This document shows, in pieces, positions 1 to 6,334 of a stretch of DNA of 10,718 bases. Source of the stretch: Planctomycetales bacterium (lineage in GTDB: Bacteria; Planctomycetota; Planctomycetia; Pirellulales; UBA7805). Location of the stretch: positions 1 to 10,718 of the forward strand of contig WVZU01000201.1 in NCBI GenBank assembly GCA_011772275.1, read 5' to 3'. Below the pieces are notes generated by a model that saw nothing but the letters and a program-made list of their open reading frames with translations, ran no database searches and had not been told where the DNA came from. Positions within the stretch are counted from its first letter, which is position 1, and every line of letters begins with the position of its first letter. Both the position numbers and the translations under genes were made by a program.

Positions 1-406
1 CGACAACTACCAGTTGCTGCAATCGGCTAAAGGGTTACGCAAAGTGCAAAATGCACCCCCGGGGGGCGGTACGCTTGACGCCCCACGACTTCCGCAATTT
101 TCGCAGCTGCGACCGCTTCCCCCTCGGAGCAATCTCCTCCCGGCCCACCACAGATGCCTCAAGTCGTGGGACACCCCCGCAAGAACAAGGTCCGGCCGAC
201 CGTCAAGGCGGCGGGGCGCGGCTGACAAAATACTTGCCTCCTGCTCTTATCGGCCCCGTCGTAATCGCCACGAGGCTCCCTGAAGAACGATTTTTTCTTT
301 GCCAACTTTGAGCCGCACAGCGTGTTTGGTATGCTTAAAACACTGCTATGGCTTGCCTCCGAGCCATCTTTCGGCACGCCGCTGGGGCGGGATAAGGAGT
401 GACGAA
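1..406. other. Gene-free upstream region
   Basis: I find no convincing gene here. Short ORFs exist on both strands, but they overlap one another, are rich in Arg/Pro/Ser and show no recognisable domain. The first 30 bases are open in frame 1 and end in TAA at 28-30, so the tail of an upstream gene cannot be excluded. A small hairpin (GTGCA, AAA, TGCAC) lies at 44-56, directly followed by a C5G5 palindrome at 56-65; together they could end an upstream transcript, but no T-run follows. The last ~100 bp should hold the promoter and leader of the gene starting at 407. Confidence 0.5.
308..335 (+). promoter_or_regulatory. Weak sigma70-like promoter candidate
   Basis: TTGAGC at 308-313 and TATGCT at 330-335 are separated by 16 bp. 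Each matches 4 of 6 consensus positions. Transcription would start near 342 and leave a leader of about 65 nt before the ATG at 407. Planctomycete promoters are poorly defined and such matches are common by chance, so this is only a candidate. Confidence 0.2.
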
Positions 407-1567
407 ATGAAAATGCCATTGACTGTGCTGGCCGTGACCATCGGAGCCGTTGTCTTTTGCGGCGCGGGCGCCAAGCGTACCTTGACGGTCGACGAGGCGG
501 TGGAACTGTCCCAGAAGACCGGCAGACCCATCCTGGCAGTGGCAGGCCAGGAAACGTGACCGCCCTGTGCGGCCTTGTTGCACGAGCTGAATACCAACTC
601 GAGCATCAAGCCTTTGACGGTCCAGTTTGTGCCGTTAAAAGTCATCACCGAGGGCGCGACGTGGGGCAACTGGGCCCGGAAGTATCCGCCCCAAGGCAAC
701 GGCATTCCTCTGCTGTATGTGATTCGTGCCGACGGACAGATGCTGTACGGGCAGAGCGGCTCCAAGTCGGGCCAAGAGTTGGGGCAGTTCATGGCAGACC
801 ACCTGCGTCAGGCCGGCCGCCTGTTTAACGATCGCGAGCTCCAGTTGCTGGAGGCGACGCTGAGCGCGGCCAGGGAACATCTGGAGAAGAAAGACAAAAG
901 CCAAGCCGTCAGAAAGATCGCCTCTCTGTCTAAACTGGGCACGGTCGGCGAACTGCAGAGCTACAGTCGTTTGGCGCTGGAGGCGGATGAGCTGGCAAGC
1001 CAATTTACCGACGAAGGCCTGCAGCAAATCGAGGAGGCAGCCACGCAGCTCGACGCGCCCGAAACGCAATTCGATGCCGCCCTGGCGCTGGCCGATGCCA
1101 AGCTGGTCTATGCCGCTATCCCCGCAGTCGACAAAAGCTTGAAGGCGGTGTATCGATCCGCAGCTCGAGACCCGGCAAAGAAAGAAGCCCTGGCCCAAGC
1201 CGAAGCGATTCAACGGGCGCTCGCTCGAAAAAAACTCCGTGGAGGCGACAAGCTGGCCGTCAAGGATCTGCACCGCGTGATCGAGCGCTATCCCCAGACG
1301 CCCGCGGCACGTCTGGCCGCGGAAAAAATCGCCGAGATCACCGGGCAGCCGGTGGCCGACGTGGCGGCGGCGGTCGGCCAGAACGCAGCGACGGCCGAAG
1401 AGGGCGAATTTCGTACCTGGACCGACGCCACGGGCGAGCACCGCATCGAAGCCAAACTCATCGCCACCAAGCAAGGCTGGGTCCAGCTGGAAACAAGCGC
1501 AGGCAAGAAGATCAGCCTGCCGATCAAAAAACTCAGCCAGGCCGACCAGGACCTGCTAGCCCGCTGA
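407..1567 (+). CDS. Candidate secreted selenoprotein: thioredoxin-like UPPC domain with SHD1 C-terminus
   Basis: Read through the in-frame TGA at 557-559, this is a 386-residue protein. ATG 407 is preceded by AAGGAG at 394-399. Residues 1-22 form a signal peptide with likely cleavage after GAGA. Residues 23 to about 135 look like a thioredoxin fold: the motif is ET-U51-PP-C54, so the TGA occupies the first Cys of CxxC, and Pro101 in NGIPLLYVI fits the cis-Pro. Residues ~140-330 are helical and charged. Residues 334-386 (start EFRTWTD) resemble SHD1 domains found on planctomycete exported proteins. The frame is identical on both sides of the TGA, with no indel. Without readthrough the product would be a 50-residue fragment, and a restart (for example TTG 575) would lack the signal peptide and half the active site. 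Likely role: extracytoplasmic thiol/disulfide or peroxide redox chemistry; the substrate is unknown. The alternative is a recent Cys-to-stop mutation. Confidence 0.75.
557..559 (+). other. In-frame UGA, probable selenocysteine codon (residue 51)
   Basis: The TGA lies between ACG (Thr) and CCG (Pro) and is followed by Pro-Cys, giving Thr-U-Pro-Pro-Cys. In thioredoxin-fold proteins the first residue of CxxC is the nucleophilic Cys, the position where Sec is known to replace Cys in bacterial redox selenoproteins. UGA also ends this gene (1565-1567), the SNF2 gene and the SWIM gene, so general UGA reassignment is not the explanation. Confidence 0.72.
574..610 (+). promoter_or_regulatory. Candidate bacterial SECIS stem-loop
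   Basis: Starting 14 nt after the UGA, the RNA can fold into an 11-base-pair stem interrupted by two 1x1 mismatches. The pairs are 574-577 with 607-610, 579-581 with 603-605 and 583-586 with 598-601; the mismatches are U578/U606 and A582/A602. The apical loop is 587-597 (CUGAAUACCAA). It begins 27 nt after the UGA. G589 is its third base, or the first base if U588 pairs with A597 leaving C587 bulged. Known bacterial SECIS elements are coding-region hairpins just downstream of UGA with a G at the start of a small loop, recognised by SelB. A separate small hairpin (CCGC/GCGG, 560-572) fills the space between UGA and this stem. Confidence 0.62.
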
Positions 1568-1571
1568 TACC

Positions 1572-1586
1572 GGGCCAGGCTGGCCC
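1572..1586. terminator. Hairpin between convergent genes
   Basis: GGGCCA, loop GGC, TGGCCC: a perfect 6-bp stem in the 30-bp gap between the stop codons of two convergent genes. Its symmetry would let it act on both transcripts. No T-run follows on either strand, so it is not a canonical intrinsic terminator. Confidence 0.4.
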
Positions 1587-1597
1587 TGGATCGTGCC

Positions 1598-3187
1598 CTA
1601 TTTCGACTGCGGTTTTTTGTCGATCATCGAGTCCAGCATCGTGCCGATCAGGGCCGTCGTCTGAGCGTCGGCGGCTCCGGCACCCTCGCCGACCACCATC
1701 ACGCGGGGCGTGATCGGGATCTGCTGCTCGCCGACCGTCTTCAGCACCTCGATTAACGCCGTGTTGCCTGGTCCGATCTGTTGAGCAATCTTCTGGAAGG
1801 CCTGGGCCTGGGCCTCGGCCCGGATCCGAACCGCCTCGGCCTCGGCGGTCGCTTCGATAATCCGTTTTTCCTTCTCCCGCTCGGCGATCTGCACCGAGTA
1901 GCTGGCGGTGGCCAGGCGCTTTTCTTCTTCCGCCTCCTGCTGCGTCTTGCTCAACTCCTTCTGCTGCTCGGCAGCCCGCTGTTGTTCCTTGAAGGTCTCT
2001 TGTTCCTGCAGAGCGATTTCGCGGTCGGTCTGTGTCTTGAGCAGCGTGCCCAGCGTCTGCTCGTCGCCCACGTCGCCGATCCGCACACCGGTCACCGAGA
2101 CTCCCAGAGGCTGCAGTTCGTCGCGCAACATTTGCAGCGACTGGCTCTCCTGGCTCGATCGCTGCTGGACGTAATTGAGGGCTTTGACCCCTTCCGCATT
2201 GTTGCGGAAGATGGCGCGCACCACGGAATTCATCACGGTCCGCAAGCCTTCCTGGTCATCACCGACGGTGGCGACCAGGATCGGCGCGTCGCTGGGCCGA
2301 ATTTCGTATTCCACGCGGACATCGACCGGGAACGTGAATCCGTCGGAAGTGCGGACCATGATCTCCCGTTCTTCGGTACCGCCTGCGCGCTGCGCTTGCC
2401 CGGCTGTGTAGCGGACAATGTGCTTGCGGGTCGAGACTTTGGTAATCTCGAAGGCCTTGGTGTTCAGATAGTACTGGCCTTCCAGCAAAGCGGTGCTCCA
2501 AATACCCCGCTCGCCCTGCTTCACCAGTCGCCGCGCACCGGGATCTTTCGCCTCGTCACCCTCTTTCCGTTTCGGACGCGGACCGACGTTCGACTTCACC
2601 ACGCCTACGGTGGCCTTCTCAATCGTCGTGACCGGGACGATTTCCAGCTGGAACAGGCGGGGATTGATGCGGTAGGAGCCCGGTTTCAGTACCGAGGTCT
2701 GCGGACCCTTGTAGCCGCCACCTTCGGTGAGGAAGTACCGCGCGTCCTGAGCCATTTTTCGCAGAGCGCCTTCTTCCCATTCCGGGGCATAGGTCGTGTC
2801 GGGCGGGAGCGGTTTGCCATCCGACGCGTTCAGCAATCCAATGCTGCCGGACGGAATCTCGGTGATGGGGTAATACTCCAGATCGTAAATGAACGGCCAA
2901 TACCAGGGATGCCAACCCGGCGGCAGGATCCGCGCCTGCGGACCCTTCTCTCCCTCGGTGGCGATGATCTTGCCCGGAGGCAGGGAAACAAACCCGACGT
3001 TCTTGGTCACCACGCCGATACTGTCTTCGCTGACAAAGCGGAACGAGGCCAGCACAAAGGACACCATCAACACGATCACCGCACCGACCAGCACGGGCAA
3101 ACGAAGCTCAACCTGGTCAAGCTTGATCGCGGCGGCAACCAAGAGTGCGGCCAGCACGAGCCCTGTCAGCAGGATGATGGCGGACAT
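1598..3187 (-). CDS. SPFH/band-7 (flotillin/prohibitin-like) membrane protein
   Basis: 529 residues. The start ATG (3185-3187) is preceded on the minus strand by GAGAGGA about 6 nt upstream. Two hydrophobic segments (about 3-22 and 31-49) anchor the N-terminus. Residues ~50-250 carry three related blocks with a G-x-x-x-x-L-x-P-G-x-Y pattern, around 82-127, 161-205 and 228-255. The core SPFH region is about 245-375 (DGFTFPVDVRVEYEI, then VVRAIFRNNAEG and LGVSVTGVRIGDV). A charged Glu/Gln/Lys/Ala-rich coiled coil follows (about 385-470), and the C-terminus is less ordered. SPFH proteins oligomerise on membranes and organise microdomains or regulate membrane proteases. No nfeD-type or protease partner is adjacent, so the partner here is unknown. 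The gene is convergent with the candidate selenoprotein. The family call is firm; the subfamily is not. Confidence 0.9.
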   Translation of the reverse strand: MSAIILLTGLVLAALLVAAAIKLDQVELRLPVLVGAVIVLMVSFVLASFRFVSEDSIGVVTKNVGFVSLPPGKIIATEGEKGPQARILPPGWHPWYWPFIYDLEYYPITEIPSGSIGLLNASDGKPLPPDTTYAPEWEEGALRKMAQDARYFLTEGGGYKGPQTSVLKPGSYRINPRLFQLEIVPVTTIEKATVGVVKSNVGPRPKRKEGDEAKDPGARRLVKQGERGIWSTALLEGQYYLNTKAFEITKVSTRKHIVRYTAGQAQRAGGTEEREIMVRTSDGFTFPVDVRVEYEIRPSDAPILVATVGDDQEGLRTVMNSVVRAIFRNNAEGVKALNYVQQRSSQESQSLQMLRDELQPLGVSVTGVRIGDVGDEQTLGTLLKTQTDREIALQEQETFKEQQRAAEQQKELSKTQQEAEEEKRLATASYSVQIAEREKEKRIIEATAEAEAVRIRAEAQAQAFQKIAQQIGPGNTALIEVLKTVGEQQIPITPRVMVVGEGAGAADAQTTALIGTMLDSMIDKKPQSK

Positions 3188-3364
3188 CGAATTCCTCTCG
3201 GGTTGGAAGGATGGGATCGTGACCTGTCGCGCGATAACGGATGGGGGCCCTCACGGACCTGACGCCCAGACCAAACCCGCCGCCTCGCTGCTTCAGCATA
3301 CCTTATGCCTGACGGCGGCGGCCATTATGCCTCAAAACAGCGAAAAATCGCACCTCTCGGGGTT

Positions 3365-3385
3365 ATTTGCTGCTCAGCAGCAAAT
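3365..3385. promoter_or_regulatory. 21-bp perfect dyad, possible operator
   Basis: ATTTGCTGCT, one central C, AGCAGCAAAT: ten-base arms that are exact reverse complements with a 1-bp centre. It lies about 180 bp upstream of the SPFH start. The size and near-zero spacer fit a dimeric regulator's operator better than an RNA hairpin, which needs a larger loop. No regulator gene is in view. Confidence 0.35.
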
Positions 3386-3511
3386 CTTGCCGGGCGCCCC
3401 CTCCCGCACCGCTGTGGCCGCATGCGGATTGCATGGCTCCTAGCGATCATTCGCCCGCCGCACAGGCTAAGCCCCATCCCGTTCCTCAAATGACCGGCCG
3501 GGTCGCCAGCC

Positions 3512-3596
3512 CCACGTCCGAGAATGCCCCAGGAAAATCAACTCGCCAGCGCGACGGCAGGCACTACAACCGTATTGAGGTAAGGCCACAGAAGCC
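3512..3596 (+). repeat. Dispersed 85-bp repeat, copy A
   Basis: This aligns without gaps to 6335-6419 in the same orientation. I count 71 of 85 identical positions. Similarity continues, with small indels, some 15-20 bp further upstream. The most conserved stretches are GTCCGAGAATGCCC, GGAAAATCAA, TCGCCAGCGC and AGGCCACAGAAG. Translated on the minus strand, both copies give the same spurious peptide style (LIF-GHSRTW), a source of false ORFs. It sits 50 bp beyond the stop of the DUF457-like gene. Confidence 0.8.
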
Positions 3597-3645
3597 GCAG
3601 GGACCACGGTAAATCCTCTGCGCGCCAGAACGGGTACCGCAGTTT

Positions 3646-4281
3646 TTATCCGACCGCCAGTAGACCACGAACCACGACATACAAAAAAACGGACGCCAAG
3701 GTGATGCCGGCGATAAACTGCAATCGTGAAGGCCAACGCAGCAACGCAAACATGCCGGCGATGAAAATCAGCGTGATGCCCACATCGCCCCACCGCACCA
3801 TGGGAAAAACCCAACCTTCATTCCAGAACGGCCAAAAAGGCCGCAATTCCCAGTCGCCAAGCGTCGCGGTGCCCGAAATCACCATGTCGACCGGTAGTTG
3901 AGTCAGCGAGGCGAGGATGGCGACGAAAATCCATGTCCAAAGTTCAGTTGGGGTGAAGGTAGTGCGTAGGGCGAGCGTCGCATCGGTGATGTCGAATCGG
4001 AAAATCTTGCCCAGTGCCCGCCCAGCTCGCGTGACCAGGTCAAAGCGGTAGTCACAGATGGCGAGGGTCAGGCCGACCAGGACACAGGCCATCCCATTGT
4101 GGCCCCAGAGACGGTGAGCTGTGGCAAAGGCAGACTGGCTGAAGATAATCGGCAGGCCGTCCCAGTCAGGGCTGGCTGCAGCCACACCGGCCAAGGCGGC
4201 AATCTTCCAGCTGTGCCGATGATGTAAACCGGCCGCCAAGGCACCGTTGATTCCCAGCATCGCGTGCTCAAAAGTAGTCAC
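3646..4281 (-). CDS. YdjM/DUF457-family membrane-bound putative metal-dependent hydrolase
   Basis: 211 residues with several hydrophobic helices, the clearest at about 25-36, 62-75, 115-130, 165-180 and 188-207. The N-terminus carries the family's conserved His/Asp pattern: His6 in TFEHAMLG, Asp39 and Asp41 in SPDWDGLP, and His56-Arg57 and His61 in AHRLWGHNG. These residues are thought to bind metal in the LexA-binding, inner-membrane-associated putative hydrolase family (PF04307 type). The biochemical role of that family is not established. The ATG at 4279-4281 lacks a clear ribosome binding site; Met8 is an alternative start. The gene is on the same strand as its neighbours on both sides, but the gaps exceed 300 bp, so it is probably transcribed alone. 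Confidence 0.72.
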   Translation of the reverse strand: MTTFEHAMLGINGALAAGLHHRHSWKIAALAGVAAASPDWDGLPIIFSQSAFATAHRLWGHNGMACVLVGLTLAICDYRFDLVTRAGRALGKIFRFDITDATLALRTTFTPTELWTWIFVAILASLTQLPVDMVISGTATLGDWELRPFWPFWNEGWVFPMVRWGDVGITLIFIAGMFALLRWPSRLQFIAGITLASVFLYVVVRGLLAVG

Positions 4282-4449
4282 AGTGCAAAAATCTTAGCGA
4301 ATTTCTGAGGAACAAGTGAACACAACCCACTGAAATCAGCCAAGTTACTTATCCAGGCAACTTGGAGCAATTAGCAAAGCAGTTTCTGCCGCAGAGGCCT
4401 GCCCAATTTTGCCAAGCGTATGTCGTCGAGTAGCGCGTCTGGTTTTTTG

Positions 4450-4480
4450 GCTCATCCTCCGGCCTCAAAGAGGCCGGCTA
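4450..4480 (+). repeat. 31-bp dispersed palindromic repeat, copy 1
   Basis: Identical over all 31 bases to 10688-10718. The core is a perfect hairpin: CCGGCCTC (4459-4466), AAA (4467-4469), GAGGCCGG (4470-4477), preceded by GCTCATCCT and followed by CTA. Perfect identity between copies 6 kb apart, outside genes, suggests an active or conserved REP-like family. Confidence 0.85.
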
Positions 4481-4481
4481 C

Positions 4482-4576
4482 TGTGGTCAGCACCCCGGCT
4501 GCTCAAGCCCGGCCTCACACGGAAACGCCATCCCTTCGCGATAAGATAGCACTCAGCAGCCGGGGTGCTGACAACA
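4482..4576. repeat. 95-bp element with 22-bp terminal inverted repeats
   Basis: The arms 4482-4503 and 4555-4576 are reverse complements with a single mismatch; 18 bases in each are perfect (GTCAGCACCCCGGCTGCT at 4486-4503). The 51-bp interior encodes nothing. The element directly abuts the 31-bp repeat, and on the minus strand lies just past the stop of the PEP-CTERM gene, so its transcript could form a long hairpin that ends or stabilises that mRNA. It could also be a small non-autonomous mobile element; I see no flanking target duplication. Confidence 0.8.
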
Positions 4577-4603
4577 ACCGCCTCCCGCCCGCGACAACGG
4601 CGC

Positions 4604-5398
4604 TTACATGATTCTTTGACGAGGCCGGCGGCGCAACTGCGTCCATACCAGAAAACCGCCAACCAGCAACATGTACGCGGCGTGTGGTTCGGGCACAAAA
4701 GGCGGGGGAGACGGGGGAGGCGGGGGCGGGGGAGGCGGGGGCGGGGGAGGCGGGGGAGGCGGTGCGTCATAATTCTCCACGGGATCATCGTCGTCCAAAT
4801 TCCAGCCGTCCGTGAAGGCGCTGGCTGAAACTGCGACATATTCATCCGTTCCATCGCTGAAGTCACTTTGTGTAACGGTGAGCCGAAACTGATCACTGCC
4901 GACAAGCATGTAGGGCTCAAACAGTGAGAGCGGTATATAAATGTCAAGATCTGCCCCGTTACCCAGCAGCGTATCCGTCTCATTGTAACCTGGATAATTA
5001 AGCCCGATCTCGGTCGTCGAACTGAAGTAGGTGGTGAGCAGGTCAGGTGAAGATATTATAAACGTGACGATCGTAACCTCGGGGTTACCTCCTGTTTCCT
5101 GCCAGTCTCCCGTGAATACAAAGTAGGTTGTCCCGGACACATCCACAGCAGGGAGAATGGAAAAAGAGAATGGGTCGGAAGTCGCGGCGCCAGCCACGGT
5201 CATAATTTCCTGGTTGAATAACGACTGTTGATGGGCAGCCGTTGCATCGAGATAGGCCCCGTTATCCCATGCAGCCCAGGTGTCGGGCGGATTGGTCCCG
5301 GGAGGACCGGCCCCGTTCAGATAAATAATCGCGGCTTGGGCTGGGTTGCAGAGAGTCAGTAGACAACCAAGACCCAAGACAGCTATCACGCAATTCAT
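4604..5398 (-). CDS. PEP-CTERM exported protein with polyproline linker
   Basis: 264 residues from the ATG at 5396-5398. This start is chosen because it opens a signal peptide (MNCVIAVLGLGCLL, cleavage near NPAQA); its ribosome binding site is weak (GGACCAGG abuts the ATG). The frame stays open upstream to a TTG at 5488 and an ATG at 5479. The body is Asp/Thr/Ser-rich and beta-like with no domain I recognise. Near the C-terminus come 17 consecutive prolines, Ser, three prolines, then VPEP (about 235-238), a hydrophobic helix and an Arg-rich tail (LRRRPRQR): the PEP-CTERM tripartite sorting signal, processed by exosortase in families where this is known. The proline tract probably spaces the folded domain from the membrane or cell surface. 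Neighbouring genes give no functional clue. Confidence 0.82.
   Translation of the reverse strand: MNCVIAVLGLGCLLTLCNPAQAAIIYLNGAGPPGTNPPDTWAAWDNGAYLDATAAHQQSLFNQEIMTVAGAATSDPFSFSILPAVDVSGTTYFVFTGDWQETGGNPEVTIVTFIISSPDLLTTYFSSTTEIGLNYPGYNETDTLLGNGADLDIYIPLSLFEPYMLVGSDQFRLTVTQSDFSDGTDEYVAVSASAFTDGWNLDDDDPVENYDAPPPPPPPPPPPPPPPPPSPPPFVPEPHAAYMLLVGGFLVWTQLRRRPRQRIM
4703..4762 (+). repeat. G-run tract, G-quadruplex potential
   Basis: Seven GGGGG runs separated by one- to four-base spacers (C, AGGC or AGAC) lie on the plus strand, opposite the polyproline codons of the PEP-CTERM gene. The spacing satisfies the usual quadruplex pattern of four or more G-runs with short loops. The coding strand is the C-rich one, so the G-rich strand is the transcription template. 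Such tracts also vary in length through slippage. Confidence 0.8.
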
Positions 5399-5591
5399 CC
5401 TGGTCCGCAGTGGGCGGAACAGGGTTGAGTGAAGCTGCAGGCCAACCACGTAACAGTCGTGGATCGACTCGTCTGGCATACGCTTCAAGCGCTGATCGCT
5501 CTGAACGACTCACCCATTGGACCACTCAACGGTCGCCATCTGGCGCCGGCGCGGTTGGCAATGACTGACCGGCCGGCACAGCCGATGGCTA

Positions 5592-5631
5592 GTGTGGGTC
5601 GACACGCGCAAAGCGTGTGCCTTCCCAACAC
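5592..5631. repeat. 40-bp imperfect palindrome
   Basis: An inner perfect hairpin (ACACGC, loop GCAAA, GCGTGT; 5602-5618) is nested inside outer arms GTGTGGG (5592-5598) and CCCAACAC (5624-5631) that pair with a one-base bulge. This looks like a single REP-type unit. No second copy is in the window. Confidence 0.55.
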
Positions 5632-6102
5632 AGCCTTCCGGTGGTAGGGCAAACAGCCTGCGAGAGGTCGCCTGGCAGCGCCGTTCAAAACTGGTTGTGT
5701 CTGGCCAGGAAAGCAGTCCGCGTGCCAATCGGTGGCGACCGGGTACCCGACGGGTGCGTAAGTCCATGGGATTTCACGAGAACCAGCTATTTTGGCCTCG
5801 GACCCAGATCTTTGCCGCGTTGCCAACCGACATCAGATGTGGCACGAAACGGACCAAAGCTGGGTTGGCGCCTTCCTTGGCCCATGTGCAGGTTCGGCCG
5901 GTTGTGGGGCGTTTTGACCCGCGTCAATCAGGGGCGCCCGGTCCAATTGACCCCTGCGTGCCCGATTGCGACCATGCTTGGAAATCCCGGCCGCACCGGC
6001 CCGGCTGTGATATCGTAACTCGTTTTACCAGGCCGATTTCGCTCTTGTTCAACGCTGGCCTACCCCCCAATCTCGTGCTCAGGATGACCATTCTGGTCGC
6101 CA

Positions 6103-6129
6103 GCCGCAACGCGGCGACAGGCCACAGCC
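6103..6129 (+). repeat. 27-bp direct repeat, copy 1
   Basis: Aligns without gaps to 6172-6198 with three mismatches, all C in this copy and T in the other. The shared core is GGCGACAGG. The two copies start 69 bp apart. Two copies with no regular spacer do not make a CRISPR array. Confidence 0.7.
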
Positions 6130-6171
6130 TGGGGCGCCAGCCCCAAAAAAACACGATCCCGCAACAAACCC

Positions 6172-6198
6172 GCCGTAACGTGGCGACAGGCTACAGCC
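6172..6198 (+). repeat. 27-bp direct repeat, copy 2
   Basis: Second copy of the element at 6103-6129 in the same orientation, 24 of 27 positions identical. The pair lies 410-500 bp upstream of the SNF2 start, in gene-free DNA. Confidence 0.7.
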
Positions 6199-6243
6199 GC
6201 CGATAGGTGCCCCCGCGATCCCAGGAATGTCCGTTGTGCCCTC

Positions 6244-6289
6244 TGTCGAGTTCCCCTGTCGAGTTCCTGTCGAGTTCCTGTCGAGTTGT
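6244..6289 (+). repeat. Four-copy 11-bp tandem repeat
   Basis: TGTCGAGTTCC occurs at 6244-6254, 6257-6267 and 6268-6278, and as TGTCGAGTTGT at 6279-6289. Two extra Cs separate the first two copies; the other three abut exactly. The period is close to one DNA helical turn. It lies about 320 bp upstream of the SNF2 start. Confidence 0.85.
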
Positions 6290-6334
6290 CCTGTCTGTCG
6301 GCCGGGTGTGCATCACCGAGCGGGTGCGCCAGCT

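Larger units (their letters stand above)
3188..3645. other. Intergenic region with operator-like dyad and dispersed repeat
   Basis: 458 bp lie between the SPFH start and the stop of the next minus-strand gene. No gene is supported; overlapping Arg/Pro-rich ORFs are shadows of repeat sequence. Visible structures are GCATA-CCT-TATGC at 3295-3307, a minus-strand CATAAT (3324-3329) that could be the -10 of the SPFH promoter but has no good -35, a 21-bp perfect dyad at 3365-3385, the palindrome CCGCATGCGG at 3418-3427, and an 85-bp dispersed repeat at 3512-3596. Confidence 0.5.
4282..4603. other. Intergenic region with palindromic repeats
   Basis: 322 bp between two minus-strand genes and without a supported gene. 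It contains a 7-bp inverted repeat (CCAAGTT 4340-4346, AACTTGG 4359-4365) near the promoter side of the DUF457-like gene, then a 31-bp dispersed palindromic repeat (4450-4480), then a 95-bp inverted-repeat element (4482-4576) that ends 27 bp from the stop of the PEP-CTERM gene. Confidence 0.6.

Noticed and set aside
1..406. tRNA or riboswitch upstream of the selenoprotein gene
   Set aside because: I looked for a cloverleaf and for known aptamer cores and saw none; only small hairpins are present.
557..559. TGA as proof of a pseudogene or frameshift
   Set aside because: The frame is the same on both sides, no other lesion is seen in the remaining ~1 kb, and the TGA sits exactly on a redox Cys position followed by a SECIS-like fold. 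A nonsense mutation remains the main alternative.
299..559. 86-codon ORF read as a separate small gene
   Set aside because: Its real start is ATG 407 with a good ribosome binding site; the region 407-556 is the N-terminus of the longer read-through gene.
635..1474. 279-codon ORF antisense to the candidate selenoprotein gene
   Set aside because: It is a GC-rich shadow frame, Arg/Leu/Gln-rich, with no domain.
1781..3262. 493-codon plus-strand ORF antisense to the SPFH gene
   Set aside because: It mirrors a well-defined SPFH gene; its composition (Arg, Leu, His, Gly) is typical of an antisense shadow, with no domain or ribosome binding site.
6103..6198. CRISPR array
   Set aside because: Only two imperfect copies, no third unit at regular spacing, and no cas genes in view.
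5592..6206. 204-codon plus-strand ORF
   Set aside because: No recognisable domain, basic and proline-rich; it crosses a palindrome and two direct repeats, so it is likely chance.
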